Shown here: in pieces, positions 1 to 6,342 of the stretch
How positions within the stretch are numbered: position 1 is the stretch's first letter
How the letters are laid out: every line of letters starts with the position of its first letter
Origin: an uncultured Coriobacteriaceae bacterium
GTDB taxonomy: Bacteria; Actinomycetota; Coriobacteriia; Coriobacteriales; Eggerthellaceae
NCBI GenBank assembly: GCA_900550055.1
Contig: URQU01000053.1
Coordinates: forward strand, 1-11,018
DNA: 11,018 nt
Reading direction: 5' to 3'
The notes under the pieces: generated by a model
Database searches by the model: none
What the model was told of the DNA's origin: nothing
Seen by the model: the letters and a program-made list of their open reading frames with translations, nothing else
Made by a program: the position numbers and the translations under genes

Positions 1-55
1 AAGGATAACGCTGACACATGGCAGCGTGGTTCTCGGACAAGGATAACGCTGACAC
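1..55. repeat. 17-bp direct repeat, two copies
   Basis: The 17 bases AAGGATAACGCTGACAC occur at 1-17 and again exactly at 39-55, a period of 38 bp. The first copy runs into the palindrome at 7-28. The second continues as GTTAC, giving a weaker dyad (AACG...CGTT). The array probably extends beyond the left edge, so its full size cannot be judged. Confidence 0.75.
7..28. repeat. Dispersed palindrome, copy 1 (imperfect)
   Basis: The arms AACGCTGACA and TGGCAGCGTG are separated by CA. Two positions do not pair, so this is a degenerate version of the perfect palindrome at 2163-2184. Downstream, GCGTGGTTCTCGGACAAGGATAAC resembles (with gaps) the bases after copy 2, which also reach GGATAAC, so the repeat unit is longer than the dyad. 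It lies about 190 bp ahead of the Rpn-type gene. Confidence 0.6.
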
Positions 56-178
56 GTTACAATCTGCTCGCACCGTGCGCATCCCGCATCACGCCAGAAA
101 GGGAGCGCACCTTGACATAGGGTAGGCATCAGAGCTTTCCCGACCGCGCCCTAAGCGGATGCGGCGACCAACCAGTTT

Positions 179-200
179 GGCCGTCGCTGAAGCGACGGCC
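179..200 (+). promoter_or_regulatory. Perfect 22-bp palindrome just 5' of the Rpn gene Shine-Dalgarno
   Basis: The arms GGCCGTCGCT and AGCGACGGCC are exact reverse complements separated by GA. The palindrome ends a few bases before the AAAGGAG ribosome-binding site at about 203-209. As RNA it would make a very stable 9-10 bp GC-rich hairpin; as DNA it could be a dimer operator. Its 10+2+10 layout matches the palindrome at 2163-2184, but the sequence is different. It could insulate the gene from read-through transcription or be an autoregulatory site; the sequence cannot decide between these. Confidence 0.55.
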
Positions 201-216
201 GGAAAGGAGAAAGAGT

Positions 217-1113
217 ATGCAAGCCATCATTGAAGATAAGGCAACGGAGCCGGGCTTCACCAACTCTGTCGTCTTCAACCTCGTCATGCGAAGGAACCCA
301 GATCTTTGCAAAGAGGTCGTTGAAACCGCCCTCGGGTTCGAGCTATCTAAGATCTCGTACATCGAGACGGAGAAGACGATCCAGCCAAAGCTGACGAGCA
401 AGAACGTCCGTCTGGACGTCGTCGCAAAAGCCGACGGCAAGATGATCGACATCGAGATGCAGGTAGCCTACGAGCCGTCGCTGGCGAGACGGGCGAGATA
501 CTACGAATCGGCGATGGACACCGATGCGTTGAAGTCGGGCATTCCCTACCATGAGCTCCCGGAAAGCTACGTCATCTTCTTCTGCAAAGGCGCACCGTTC
601 GGAAAAGGCTGCGCGGAACGTCGCTTCGCTATGATGGATGCGCTGCACCCGGCGGAGAAGGTGGCGCTTGACGACGGCAGGACCGTCGTCGTGCTGTCGG
701 CTGGTAATTGGGCCGAGGCTGAGACCCCTTCGCTGTCCAGGTTGCTAAAATACATCCATACCGGAAACATTGACGACGGCTCGGACGACTTGACATCGAG
801 GTTGGAGAACGCCGTGCGCGAGCTTCGAGAGGATGAAGACAACATGGGCTATATGACCTTAGCGGAGCAGTTGGAGATCTTAGAGCGAACTGCAGACGAG
901 CAGCTGGCCGAGAAAGACGAGCAGCTGGCCGAGAAAGAAGAGCAGCTGGCCGAGCAACGCCGGCAGCTGGCCGAGAAAGACGAGCAGATCGGCCGAGGGC
1001 AATCCATTAAAGAACTTGCCGTTCGCCTCATATCCGAGGGCCGCGGCGAGGAGTTCATGGAGGCAGCATCAGACGATGCCGCGATGGACCGCCTTCTCAA
1101 CGATGGCGAATAG
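217..1113 (+). CDS. Rpn-family recombination-promoting nuclease / PD-(D/E)XK putative transposase
   Basis: This 298-residue protein fits the Rpn/transposase_31-like PD-(D/E)XK family. Known members cut DNA and promote RecA-independent recombination, and some act in phage defence. The nuclease core lies in roughly residues 10-130: RLDV with Asp67, then IDIEMQ with Glu80 and Gln82, the D...ExQ form of the catalytic motif, followed by a Y-rich helix (RRARYYESAMD). Residues 227-257 are a run of near-identical QLAEKDE heptads forming a short coiled coil, and a helical tail follows. The ATG at 217 has AAAGGAG about 8 bases upstream, preceded by the palindrome at 179-200. The gene stands alone and has a terminator 20 bp after its stop. 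No terminal inverted repeats of an IS were found, so 'transposase' is a family name only. The substrate is unknown. Confidence 0.85.
   Translation: MQAIIEDKATEPGFTNSVVFNLVMRRNPDLCKEVVETALGFELSKISYIETEKTIQPKLTSKNVRLDVVAKADGKMIDIEMQVAYEPSLARRARYYESAMDTDALKSGIPYHELPESYVIFFCKGAPFGKGCAERRFAMMDALHPAEKVALDDGRTVVVLSAGNWAEAETPSLSRLLKYIHTGNIDDGSDDLTSRLENAVRELREDEDNMGYMTLAEQLEILERTADEQLAEKDEQLAEKEEQLAEQRRQLAEKDEQIGRGQSIKELAVRLISEGRGEEFMEAASDDAAMDRLLNDGE
895..987 (+). repeat. 21-bp in-frame tandem repeat encoding heptads
   Basis: About four and a half copies of a 21-bp unit (GACGAGCAGCTGGCCGAGAA plus one base) encode D/E-E-Q-L-A-E-K heptads within the Rpn-type gene. The first two units are almost identical; the third and fourth differ (EEQLAEQ, RRQLAEK). 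Because the unit is exactly 21 bp, copy-number change by slippage keeps the frame and adds or removes one coiled-coil heptad. Confidence 0.85.
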
Positions 1114-1133
1114 CCTGCCCTGAAAGGAGCGTC

Positions 1134-1165
1134 GAAAGCCCTGCGGATGTTTCCGCGGGGCTTTC
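1134..1165 (+). terminator. Terminator of the Rpn-type gene
   Basis: GAAAGCCCTGCGG and CCGCGGGGCTTTC pair over 13 positions, with one U-G wobble, around the loop ATGTTT. The hairpin lies 20 bp after the stop codon. The tract after it (CTATTG) is only weakly U-rich, so termination may be partial. Confidence 0.65.
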
Positions 1166-1321
1166 CTATTGCGCCCCGACTCAGCCGGTCAGGTATTGTG
1201 CGAGCGAGAGTCCTGGCAGTCAGATCCATGGCGATATGCGCACGTCGCTGATGCGATGGCGTTTGGGCAACATAGAGTCGTCAACGGCTGTCATACGCAG
1301 AGGAAGCGACCAGAGAATGAT

Positions 1322-1349
1322 GAAGGGAGGCGGATGAGCGCCTCCCTTC
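1322..1349 (-). terminator. Convergent hairpin terminator of the DnaB-N gene
   Basis: The perfect 11-bp stem GAAGGGAGGCG / CGCCTCCCTTC has a 6-base loop and lies 32 bp beyond the stop of the minus-strand gene. The U-rich tract (TGCGTTT) is on the plus side, so it may act in both directions between the convergent genes. The 156 bp between this hairpin and the one at 1134-1165 show nothing recognisable. Confidence 0.6.
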
Positions 1350-1381
1350 TGCGTTTCCCCTTTGCGGCGTTCACCGGCCGG

Positions 1382-1930
1382 TCATTGCCTGAGTCCACAG
1401 CAGGGGCAGTACGTAGCCCCGGCCGGAACGCTCCCGCCGCACCCTTCGCACTTCGACGGTGCTGAAATAGGCCTTTGCGCCATCATCAGCTGCCTCGAGG
1501 CTCCTGCTATGCCGCTCATCGCCTGTTCGATCACGCTTGCGGGGTCTTCCTTTGCGGACACCCCTGCGTCAATGAGAGCCGCGACGCGTTCGAGCTGGTT
1601 CAGGACCGACATGGTCTTCACGATGCGGGCATGGCTTGCCCAGTTGGTGATAGCGAACGAGCAGGAGGCGAGATCGAGGATGTAAGACGCGCCCCCGATC
1701 TGCTCAAGGGCGCCGTGGGTGTCCAAGAAGTGCTTCAGCGTGAGCTGGTCGATGGGCTCGCCTTGGTCGGCGATGCCCTCCATCGCCTTCCAGATGACCT
1801 GGTGAGCGCTTCTCCCGAAATCGATCGGTCGAAGGATGCCCCGGGCCGCAGGGAAGACAGATGGGTCGAGGATGGCCGCCGCGAGCACAGACTTCTCCGC
1901 TTCGACCTCGATCAAGAGCTTCTTCTCCAT
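1382..1930 (-). CDS. Stand-alone DnaB N-terminal domain protein with C-terminal zinc ribbon
   Basis: This 182-residue protein matches the N-terminal, primase-binding domain of replicative helicase DnaB: EAEKSVLAAAILDPSVF near the start, then DFGRSAHQVIWKAM, GEPIDQLTLKHFLD, GALEQIGGASYILDLA, and the linker-helix start HARIVKTMSVLNQLERV. In DnaB a RecA-fold ATPase domain would follow. Here residues from about 160 are instead a zinc ribbon, CxxCGG...CPCCG, ending in GLRQ. No Walker A or B motif exists, so it cannot be a helicase. The ATG at 1930 was chosen over one 36 bases upstream because AAAGGA lies 7 bases before it. A role in binding DnaG primase or the DnaB hexamer as a decoy, loader or inhibitor is inference. 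Divergent from the HNH gene, with its own promoter. Confidence 0.8.
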   Translation of the reverse strand: MEKKLLIEVEAEKSVLAAAILDPSVFPAARGILRPIDFGRSAHQVIWKAMEGIADQGEPIDQLTLKHFLDTHGALEQIGGASYILDLASCSFAITNWASHARIVKTMSVLNQLERVAALIDAGVSAKEDPASVIEQAMSGIAGASRQLMMAQRPISAPSKCEGCGGSVPAGATYCPCCGLRQ

Positions 1931-2053
1931 GGTTCCGTCCTTTCGCGCCGCCGTGCGGCAGCGCATAGAATGCCTGCCGCACCTGCCGTTCGCTTGCCGT
2001 TGTCAAGGATCAGCGCGCCTTCGGGCGTTGTGCCGGACGCACGGTGCGACGAC

Positions 2054-2082
2054 ATCATATCATGTGCGAAAGCTGTGCGAAA
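2054..2082 (-). promoter_or_regulatory. Candidate promoter with tandem operator for the DnaB-N gene
   Basis: On the minus strand a good -10 (TATGAT, 2059-2054) sits 17 bp from a poor -35 (TTTCGC, 2082-2077). The -35 and spacer overlap two exact direct repeats, TGTGCGAAA on the plus strand at 2063-2071 and 2074-2082. Their centres are 11 bp apart, so they face the same side of the helix. The weak -35 overlain by same-face repeats suggests an activator or repressor site. The leader to the start codon would be about 120 nt. Confidence 0.4.
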
Positions 2083-2151
2083 ATCGGGTGCATTGCCGAC
2101 AAAGCCGAACGCGCAGAGCGCCGGCTGATTAGCGCGGCGATATACGTTAGG

Positions 2152-2184
2152 CCAGGTCAATCAACGCTGCCACATGGCAGCGTT
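2152..2184. repeat. Dispersed palindrome, copy 2 (perfect)
   Basis: The palindrome at 2163-2184 has perfect 10-base arms, AACGCTGCCA and TGGCAGCGTT, around CA. The 21 bp at 2152-2172, beginning CCAGGTCAATCAACG, are identical to 2880-2900. It lies between the DnaB-N promoter and the HNH gene, 40 bp before the HNH start. An operator, a recombination site or a replication/structural hairpin are all possible. Confidence 0.8.
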
Positions 2185-2223
2185 GTATTCGTCTGAGGAT
2201 AACTACGAGAGAGCGGAGGGGCT

Positions 2224-2838
2224 ATGGCGAGGCGAAACAGCTGGAAGGTTGAGATCAAGAAACCGCGGATGTGCTTCACCCGATTCTCATACGAGCGGTA
2301 TCCCGCCTTCAGGTACGTGAAGGATGGGAAACGGGCGTACCATTGGGAGGCCACAGGGCTTTCCGAGAGCGAAGCGAAGCGCTACGAGGAGGCGGCGCGC
2401 AGAGACGGCTATTCGGTGAGGGCGCTCCCTCCGGCCCTGCTCAGGTCGTCGGGCTACCGCCGCGAGTTCATGTCGCGAAACCCAGGCCCATGGCGTTGCC
2501 GCTATTGCGGCAGGGCGCTGCGCCGCGACGAGGACATGGAGGTAGATCATCTGGTTCCCGTGGCCGCCGCTCAGAAATCTCCTGTCGCGCGCCAGGTTCT
2601 GGCGAGCATCGGCGCGGAGAGCGTGAACGATGCGCCGAACCTCGTCCCGAGCTGCCACGCATGCAACGCCAGGAAGGGAAGCAAGACGGGGCTTTGGTTG
2701 ATTCGCGGCGTTTTGGGAGCTTATCGGTCATATTGGATCGCCCTCCGCATCGCGCAGGCGCTGCTTGTCGCTGTTTGCCTCTGGCTCGTTTTCGGGGGAG
2801 GGTTTGCTCGCGCAGCCTACATTCTGCGTTTCTGCTAA
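2224..2838 (+). CDS. HNH endonuclease with C-terminal transmembrane helix
   Basis: This 204-residue protein has a clear HNH nuclease core. CRYC (Cys92, Cys95) and CHAC (Cys144, Cys147) would bind a structural zinc. VDHLVP gives Asp108-His109 of the catalytic motif, and DAPNLVPSCHACNARKG supplies the Asn and the closing strand, a layout shared with McrA-like and phage HNH enzymes. The N-terminal 85 residues are basic and not assigned. Residues about 175-195 (IAQALLVAVCLWLVFGGGF) form a hydrophobic segment long enough to cross the membrane, which is unusual for HNH proteins. The ATG at 2224 follows GGAGGGG closely. Palindrome copies 2 and 3 bracket the gene. Roles could include restriction of incoming DNA, mobile-element homing or toxin-like killing; none is proven here. 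Confidence 0.8.
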   Translation: MARRNSWKVEIKKPRMCFTRFSYERYPAFRYVKDGKRAYHWEATGLSESEAKRYEEAARRDGYSVRALPPALLRSSGYRREFMSRNPGPWRCRYCGRALRRDEDMEVDHLVPVAAAQKSPVARQVLASIGAESVNDAPNLVPSCHACNARKGSKTGLWLIRGVLGAYRSYWIALRIAQALLVAVCLWLVFGGGFARAAYILRFC

Positions 2839-2879
2839 GCGGCGTCTTTCGAGCTCTACAAGACTTAGACCGCAAAAAC

Positions 2880-2913
2880 CCAGGTCAATCAACGCTGCCA
2901 TGTTGGCAGCGTT
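2880..2913. repeat. Dispersed palindrome, copy 3
   Basis: The arms AACGCTGCCA (2891-2900) and TGGCAGCGTT (2904-2913) are perfect, with a 3-base spacer TGT instead of CA. Twenty-one bases, 2880-2900, are identical to 2152-2172. The copy lies after the HNH gene, between convergent genes, so a simple promoter operator is unlikely here. Confidence 0.8.
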
Positions 2914-2996
2914 ATAGCTGCGCGAGAATATTCACGTCATCAGATTCCGGTATGTCGATCGTTGCGGGAGGCTGTTGGCACGCCGAGCGAGGGAGT

Positions 2997-3021
2997 GGGC
3001 CGCGGCGATATGCCGCGGCCC
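2997..3021 (-). terminator. Convergent hairpin terminator, probably of ssb
   Basis: GGGCCGCGGC and GCCGCGGCCC form a perfect 10-bp stem around GATAT, extended by possible outer pairing (GGCAC...GTGCC). It lies 100 bp past the ssb stop and 158 bp past the HNH stop. There is no strong U-tract on either side, so the direction is uncertain. Confidence 0.5.
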
Positions 3022-3120
3022 TCGTGCCGTCTCATCCGATCCTACCAAAGCGGCGGCAGGGAAAGAGCCATCGAAATGGCTATATCCTCAGCTTCGCGAT
3101 CAAGGCTTCCGCACCCGTTC

Positions 3121-3546
3121 CTAGAAGACGACGTCTTCGTCGTAGTAGGGGACGTTGACGGTGTCGTAGCCGCCTGCTGCAGACGAACCGCTCGCGGCAG
3201 GTGCCGAGACGGCACCGCTTCGCGGGGGCAGCTCGACCTCCTGCACCGCAACCTCGATCTTGCTGTGCGCCTTCCCGTCCTTCTCCCATCGGCTGTAGCG
3301 AAGCTTCCCGCCGACGGTCACCTTCGTTCCCTTTGTCAGATAGGGGGCCAGGGCGAGGGGCCTTTCATTCCCGCTTATGAAGCAGGGAATGAAATTGGCG
3401 TGATCCTCCCACTGGCCGGTGTTGGCGTTCTTCTTGCGATCGTTGACCGCGAGGGTGAAGGACAAGACGGACCACCCCGACTGCGTCGTGCGCAGCTCGG
3501 GATCTCGGGTGATGTTTCCTGTGATTCCGACATGGTTGTAGGACAT
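3121..3546 (-). CDS. ssb: Single-stranded DNA-binding protein
   Basis: This 141-residue protein begins MSYNHVGITGNITRDPELR, the typical first strands of the SSB OB-fold, and continues with VLSFTLAVNDRKK, NFIPCFISGNERPLALAPYL and KGTKVTVGGKLRYSRWEKDGK up to about residue 106. A short Ala/Gly/Ser linker leads to the acidic tip YYDEDVVF, corresponding to the DDDIPF-type tail that recruits replication and repair partners. The tail length is short compared with chromosomal SSBs. The ATG at 3546 was chosen because a strong GGAGGT lies just upstream; the frame stays open to 3690 but has no better start. It is a lone gene with its own promoter. Small accessory SSBs are typical of plasmids, phages and integrative elements, which fits the DnaB-N and nuclease neighbours. 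Confidence 0.92.
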   Translation of the reverse strand: MSYNHVGITGNITRDPELRTTQSGWSVLSFTLAVNDRKKNANTGQWEDHANFIPCFISGNERPLALAPYLTKGTKVTVGGKLRYSRWEKDGKAHSKIEVAVQEVELPPRSGAVSAPAASGSSAAGGYDTVNVPYYDEDVVF

Positions 3547-3894
3547 GGTTCTACCTCCGTTCTGCGCACAGACGAACCGGCCGGGCGGCCGCACTCTGAT
3601 AGGTTCGGTTTTCAACGTGCGCGTTAGTCCTGCTGGCATTTGCGAGAACAGGTGCGATATCAAAGTAGCATCACCTGATAAGCCGGTCAAATAATCGAAA
3701 CGTCAGGATGTTTATGGTTCTTTCGTGTGGCCGACGTGCTTATTTCTCCATATATTTTTTTCTCACAGCCTTCGGTTTCGCGGCTTTTCGCCGCCGGGCC
3801 GGCGTTGAGCCGCGCTCAGGCTTTTGCGCCGTCAGAACATCTCGACCGCGTCAAGTTCCGACTAGTCTCGTTTTGACGGTGTCGTCCGAGGCTA
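3547..3894. other. Intergenic region between ssb and the sensor gene
   Basis: No convincing gene is present. The half next to ssb holds its leader and promoter. The middle has an AT-rich tract (about 3735-3765), unlike the surrounding DNA, followed by a GC-rich stretch with small hairpins (GCGGC...GCCGC near 3780-3796). At 3845-3880 an imperfect inverted repeat (ACCGCGTCAA...TTTTGACGGT around ACTAGT) lies 15 bp beyond the sensor gene stop and might be its terminator or a junction scar. Confidence 0.4.
3662..3690 (-). promoter_or_regulatory. Candidate ssb promoter
   Basis: On the minus strand TTGACC (3690-3685) and TACTTT (3667-3662) are separated by exactly 17 bp, giving a leader of about 110 nt before the ssb start. 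The -35 matches the consensus at five of six positions; the -10 is modest. Confidence 0.45.
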
Positions 3895-6336
3895 TTAGTT
3901 TTCTTGGAACGACGTGATGAACAGGTTGGTCACGTCAAGCTTCTCGTTCAGCCGCCGCATAAGCAGGTCCATACCCGCCGCCAGCGAAAGGCGCCTATCG
4001 AGTAGGTTCAGCGTCAGAGCGGGCAAGGTCATGTCCTCGACATGGCTGAAAGAGGATATGGGGTCGAACGGCTTCGGCCCGTATGCGTCATCCATTGACG
4101 GCTCCCAGCAAGCGCAAATCGCACGATGGCCCATCGACGCTTGAAGCGCCGTTCGCGCTCGGCGAAGTAGCTCGTGCGTGCTCCTAACGTCGCTTGACGA
4201 GGCGATGCCCGCGTGAAGCCCCAGTTCCAACACTCCAGGGCGCACCAATTTCGCGAACCTTCGTTGCAGCTCGGCTACCTCGCTGACGGCGTCGTCGGCG
4301 TGTTTGCCGGGGACCCAGCAGACGAACTGCCCGGCGCCGGCGCGCACCAGGATGGCGTTGTGGTTGCCCTTGTCAAGATTGAATGCGCGCGTGACCTTGG
4401 TCAGCTCGTTGAGCAGCACGTCGCCGAAGGGGATGCCGTAGTCGCGCACGATGCTTGCGAAACCGTCGATCTCGATGGCGGCAAGCTGTCCCGCAGCTGC
4501 GCCTGCGCGCGCTGCGGCGATGACGCCCATGCCAGGTTCGAAGCGATATGCCGTCGTTGCGGGATCGAGCTCTTGCTTGCGCGCGGATTCGATTTCGCGG
4601 CGCTTCCTGTCGTCGATGTCGTGGATGACGCATACCATGCAGTCCTGCCCGCTGGCAGCGTCGTCCACGCGCGATGAGCTCACCTCAAGCCAACGTCCTT
4701 GCGGCAAGTGCTCGGTCACGACCTTCACCTGGATGCTCGTCTCCTGCATCCGGTTCACGGCCTGCTCGATGGCGTCCACCGCCTCGGGGTTCGCGCTTTC
4801 GCGGCGGAACAGGTCCCAGAAGCACGCGGAATCGAACTCGCCGTCGTTGGGGGAGTTCGTGATCTCGATGGTTCCCGTTTCGGGATGATAGGTGAAGAAT
4901 GCGTCGTTCGTGCCCTTAACGGCCAAGCGATAGCGCTCCTTCTCCTCGTTGAGCTTGCGCTGCTTCTCCAGGCCGTCCTCGGTGAGGTCGAGGACGACGT
5001 CATGGAGTTGGTCGACCTCGGCGACGGAGGTGCGGAACGCGTGCAGCTTCTCCATGCCTCCCTGGACGCTGTCGATCAGCTCCCTGAGCGGTCGGTTGAT
5101 GGCGCGCGAGACCAGCACCACCAGCACCAGGCATCCGATGGTGGTAAGGCCGATGGTGACGCCCAGTCGGTGGTACAGCGAGTTGCCTGCGGCGAAGATG
5201 GAGTCCTTGGAGAACAGCCCGACGACCGCCCAGCCCGTGTCGTCATAGGGCACGATGCCCGAATACAGCTTCAGCGGTTCGGCGATAGCGTACACCTGTT
5301 GATCGCCCATGGTAACGCCTTCGACTTGCATAAGGCCCGCATTGCGCGTTTCCTCAAGCGTGAAAGCGGGCCCTTCGGCGTTCACCGCGTTATAGAGCGC
5401 GCCGTTTCCCGTGATGATCTGGTACGAGCCGTTGCCGTCTGCCAGCGCAAGGGCGTAGCCGCCGGCTTCGCTGCCGCTCAGTTCGGATATGGGGAAGCAC
5501 GTGTCCGCCAGATACTCGGTGGACACCTCGATTCCCAGCACGCCGTACACCTGCCCGTCGAGCATGAGCGGCACCGAGTAGGCGATCATCCGATAGCTGT
5601 CGCTTGGATTGCCCTCCAGCACGAACGGCGGCGACCAATACGCCATGGCCTTCGCATCGGCTCTCGGGTTTTGCAGGGCGGCCTCGTAGGGCTTGTAGAA
5701 GAAGTCGTCGGCGCTGCGCACGCCGCTGCCGGCAAGGTGCAGCTTCGGCGCCCAGGTGTTGTCAAGGGCGATGGACGCGTTGCGGGCGATTTCCTTGTCC
5801 CCTCGTTCGAGCAGCAGGTCGGAGTGGGAATCGGAGTTGCCGGTGGGGTCGGAGTCGCGCAGGAAGGCCCCGATATGATCCTGCTCGACGGAAAGGTCGC
5901 CATCGTTTCCCAGGATCAGGTACACGCCGCTGGTGGTGTTGGATCCGATAACGGAGAGCAGCCGCGGGAAGGCATCGGCGATGAAGGCCTCCTTCTGGCT
6001 GTCATCGGCAAGGAAGCCCGGCACATCGAGGCCCGACTGGGCAAGCTGATCGGAAAGGGCGGAGTTGAGGGCGACGGTCTCACGGGAGATGCCCGCCCAG
6101 CTTTTGACCATGGCGCTTTCCAGGTTCACCTTGCGGTTGTCCACCGCGCGTGCATCGATGGAGATGGCGTTGTCCTCAAGCGTGCCCTTCACGCCGCTGA
6201 ACGCGAGCACCGAAATGGGCAAGGCGCCCTGGATCAAGACGATCACGGCCAGCGAGACCATGAGGGCTCGAAGGAAGGATATCTTTCGTTTTCCCTTTGC
6301 CGCACCTGCGTCAGTGCGCTTGCGTTCGTTATGCAC
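3895..6336 (-). CDS. Membrane sensor: dCache-like periplasmic domain, PAS, degenerate GGDEF
   Basis: The 813-residue protein has a first membrane helix at about 21-46, a long extracytoplasmic region (50-388) of double-Cache type including SYRMIAYSVPLMLDGQVYGVLGIEVS and TGWAVVGLFSKD, and a second helix at 391-410. A HAMP-like/coiled-coil linker leads to a PAS-like domain (466-580, YRLAVKGTNDAFFTYHPETGTIEI). Residues 590-745 have the GGDEF fold signature (LAAIEIDGFASIVRDYGIPFGDVLL; LELGLHAGIASSSD), but the active-site loop reads RAGAGQF instead of GGDEF, so cyclase activity is unlikely. The last 40 residues (GMDLLMRRLNEKLDVTNLFI) look like the start of a GAF-like domain that stops at once. The start is GTG (6336), with GGAG overlapping the stop of the upstream gene six bases away, suggesting translational coupling. 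C-terminal truncation is possible. Confidence 0.75.
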   Translation of the reverse strand: MHNERKRTDAGAAKGKRKISFLRALMVSLAVIVLIQGALPISVLAFSGVKGTLEDNAISIDARAVDNRKVNLESAMVKSWAGISRETVALNSALSDQLAQSGLDVPGFLADDSQKEAFIADAFPRLLSVIGSNTTSGVYLILGNDGDLSVEQDHIGAFLRDSDPTGNSDSHSDLLLERGDKEIARNASIALDNTWAPKLHLAGSGVRSADDFFYKPYEAALQNPRADAKAMAYWSPPFVLEGNPSDSYRMIAYSVPLMLDGQVYGVLGIEVSTEYLADTCFPISELSGSEAGGYALALADGNGSYQIITGNGALYNAVNAEGPAFTLEETRNAGLMQVEGVTMGDQQVYAIAEPLKLYSGIVPYDDTGWAVVGLFSKDSIFAAGNSLYHRLGVTIGLTTIGCLVLVVLVSRAINRPLRELIDSVQGGMEKLHAFRTSVAEVDQLHDVVLDLTEDGLEKQRKLNEEKERYRLAVKGTNDAFFTYHPETGTIEITNSPNDGEFDSACFWDLFRRESANPEAVDAIEQAVNRMQETSIQVKVVTEHLPQGRWLEVSSSRVDDAASGQDCMVCVIHDIDDRKRREIESARKQELDPATTAYRFEPGMGVIAAARAGAAAGQLAAIEIDGFASIVRDYGIPFGDVLLNELTKVTRAFNLDKGNHNAILVRAGAGQFVCWVPGKHADDAVSEVAELQRRFAKLVRPGVLELGLHAGIASSSDVRSTHELLRRARTALQASMGHRAICACWEPSMDDAYGPKPFDPISSFSHVEDMTLPALTLNLLDRRLSLAAGMDLLMRRLNEKLDVTNLFITSFQEN

Positions 6337-6342
6337 TTCTTG

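Noticed and set aside
112..117. TTGACA as the -35 of an Rpn-gene promoter
   Set aside because: The hexamer is perfect, but no acceptable -10 lies 16-18 bp downstream, so a promoter is not claimed.
895..987. Possible CRISPR array
   Set aside because: The repeats are contiguous 21-bp coding heptads with no spacers.
1..1165. Rpn-type gene as an insertion sequence with terminal inverted repeats
   Set aside because: No matching inverted termini or target duplication were found around the gene.
1475..2128. Plus-strand open frame opposite the DnaB-N gene
   Set aside because: The minus-strand protein matches DnaB_N block by block; the plus-strand translation matches nothing.
2271..3158. 295-codon plus-strand open frame overlapping the HNH gene
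   Set aside because: It overlaps HNH in another frame, is Arg-rich, and runs through the palindrome and terminator.
3547..3690. Upstream extension of SSB
   Set aside because: The frame is open, but the SSB fold begins at MSYNHVG and the strong GGAGGT lies just before that start; the candidate promoter also overlaps the extension.
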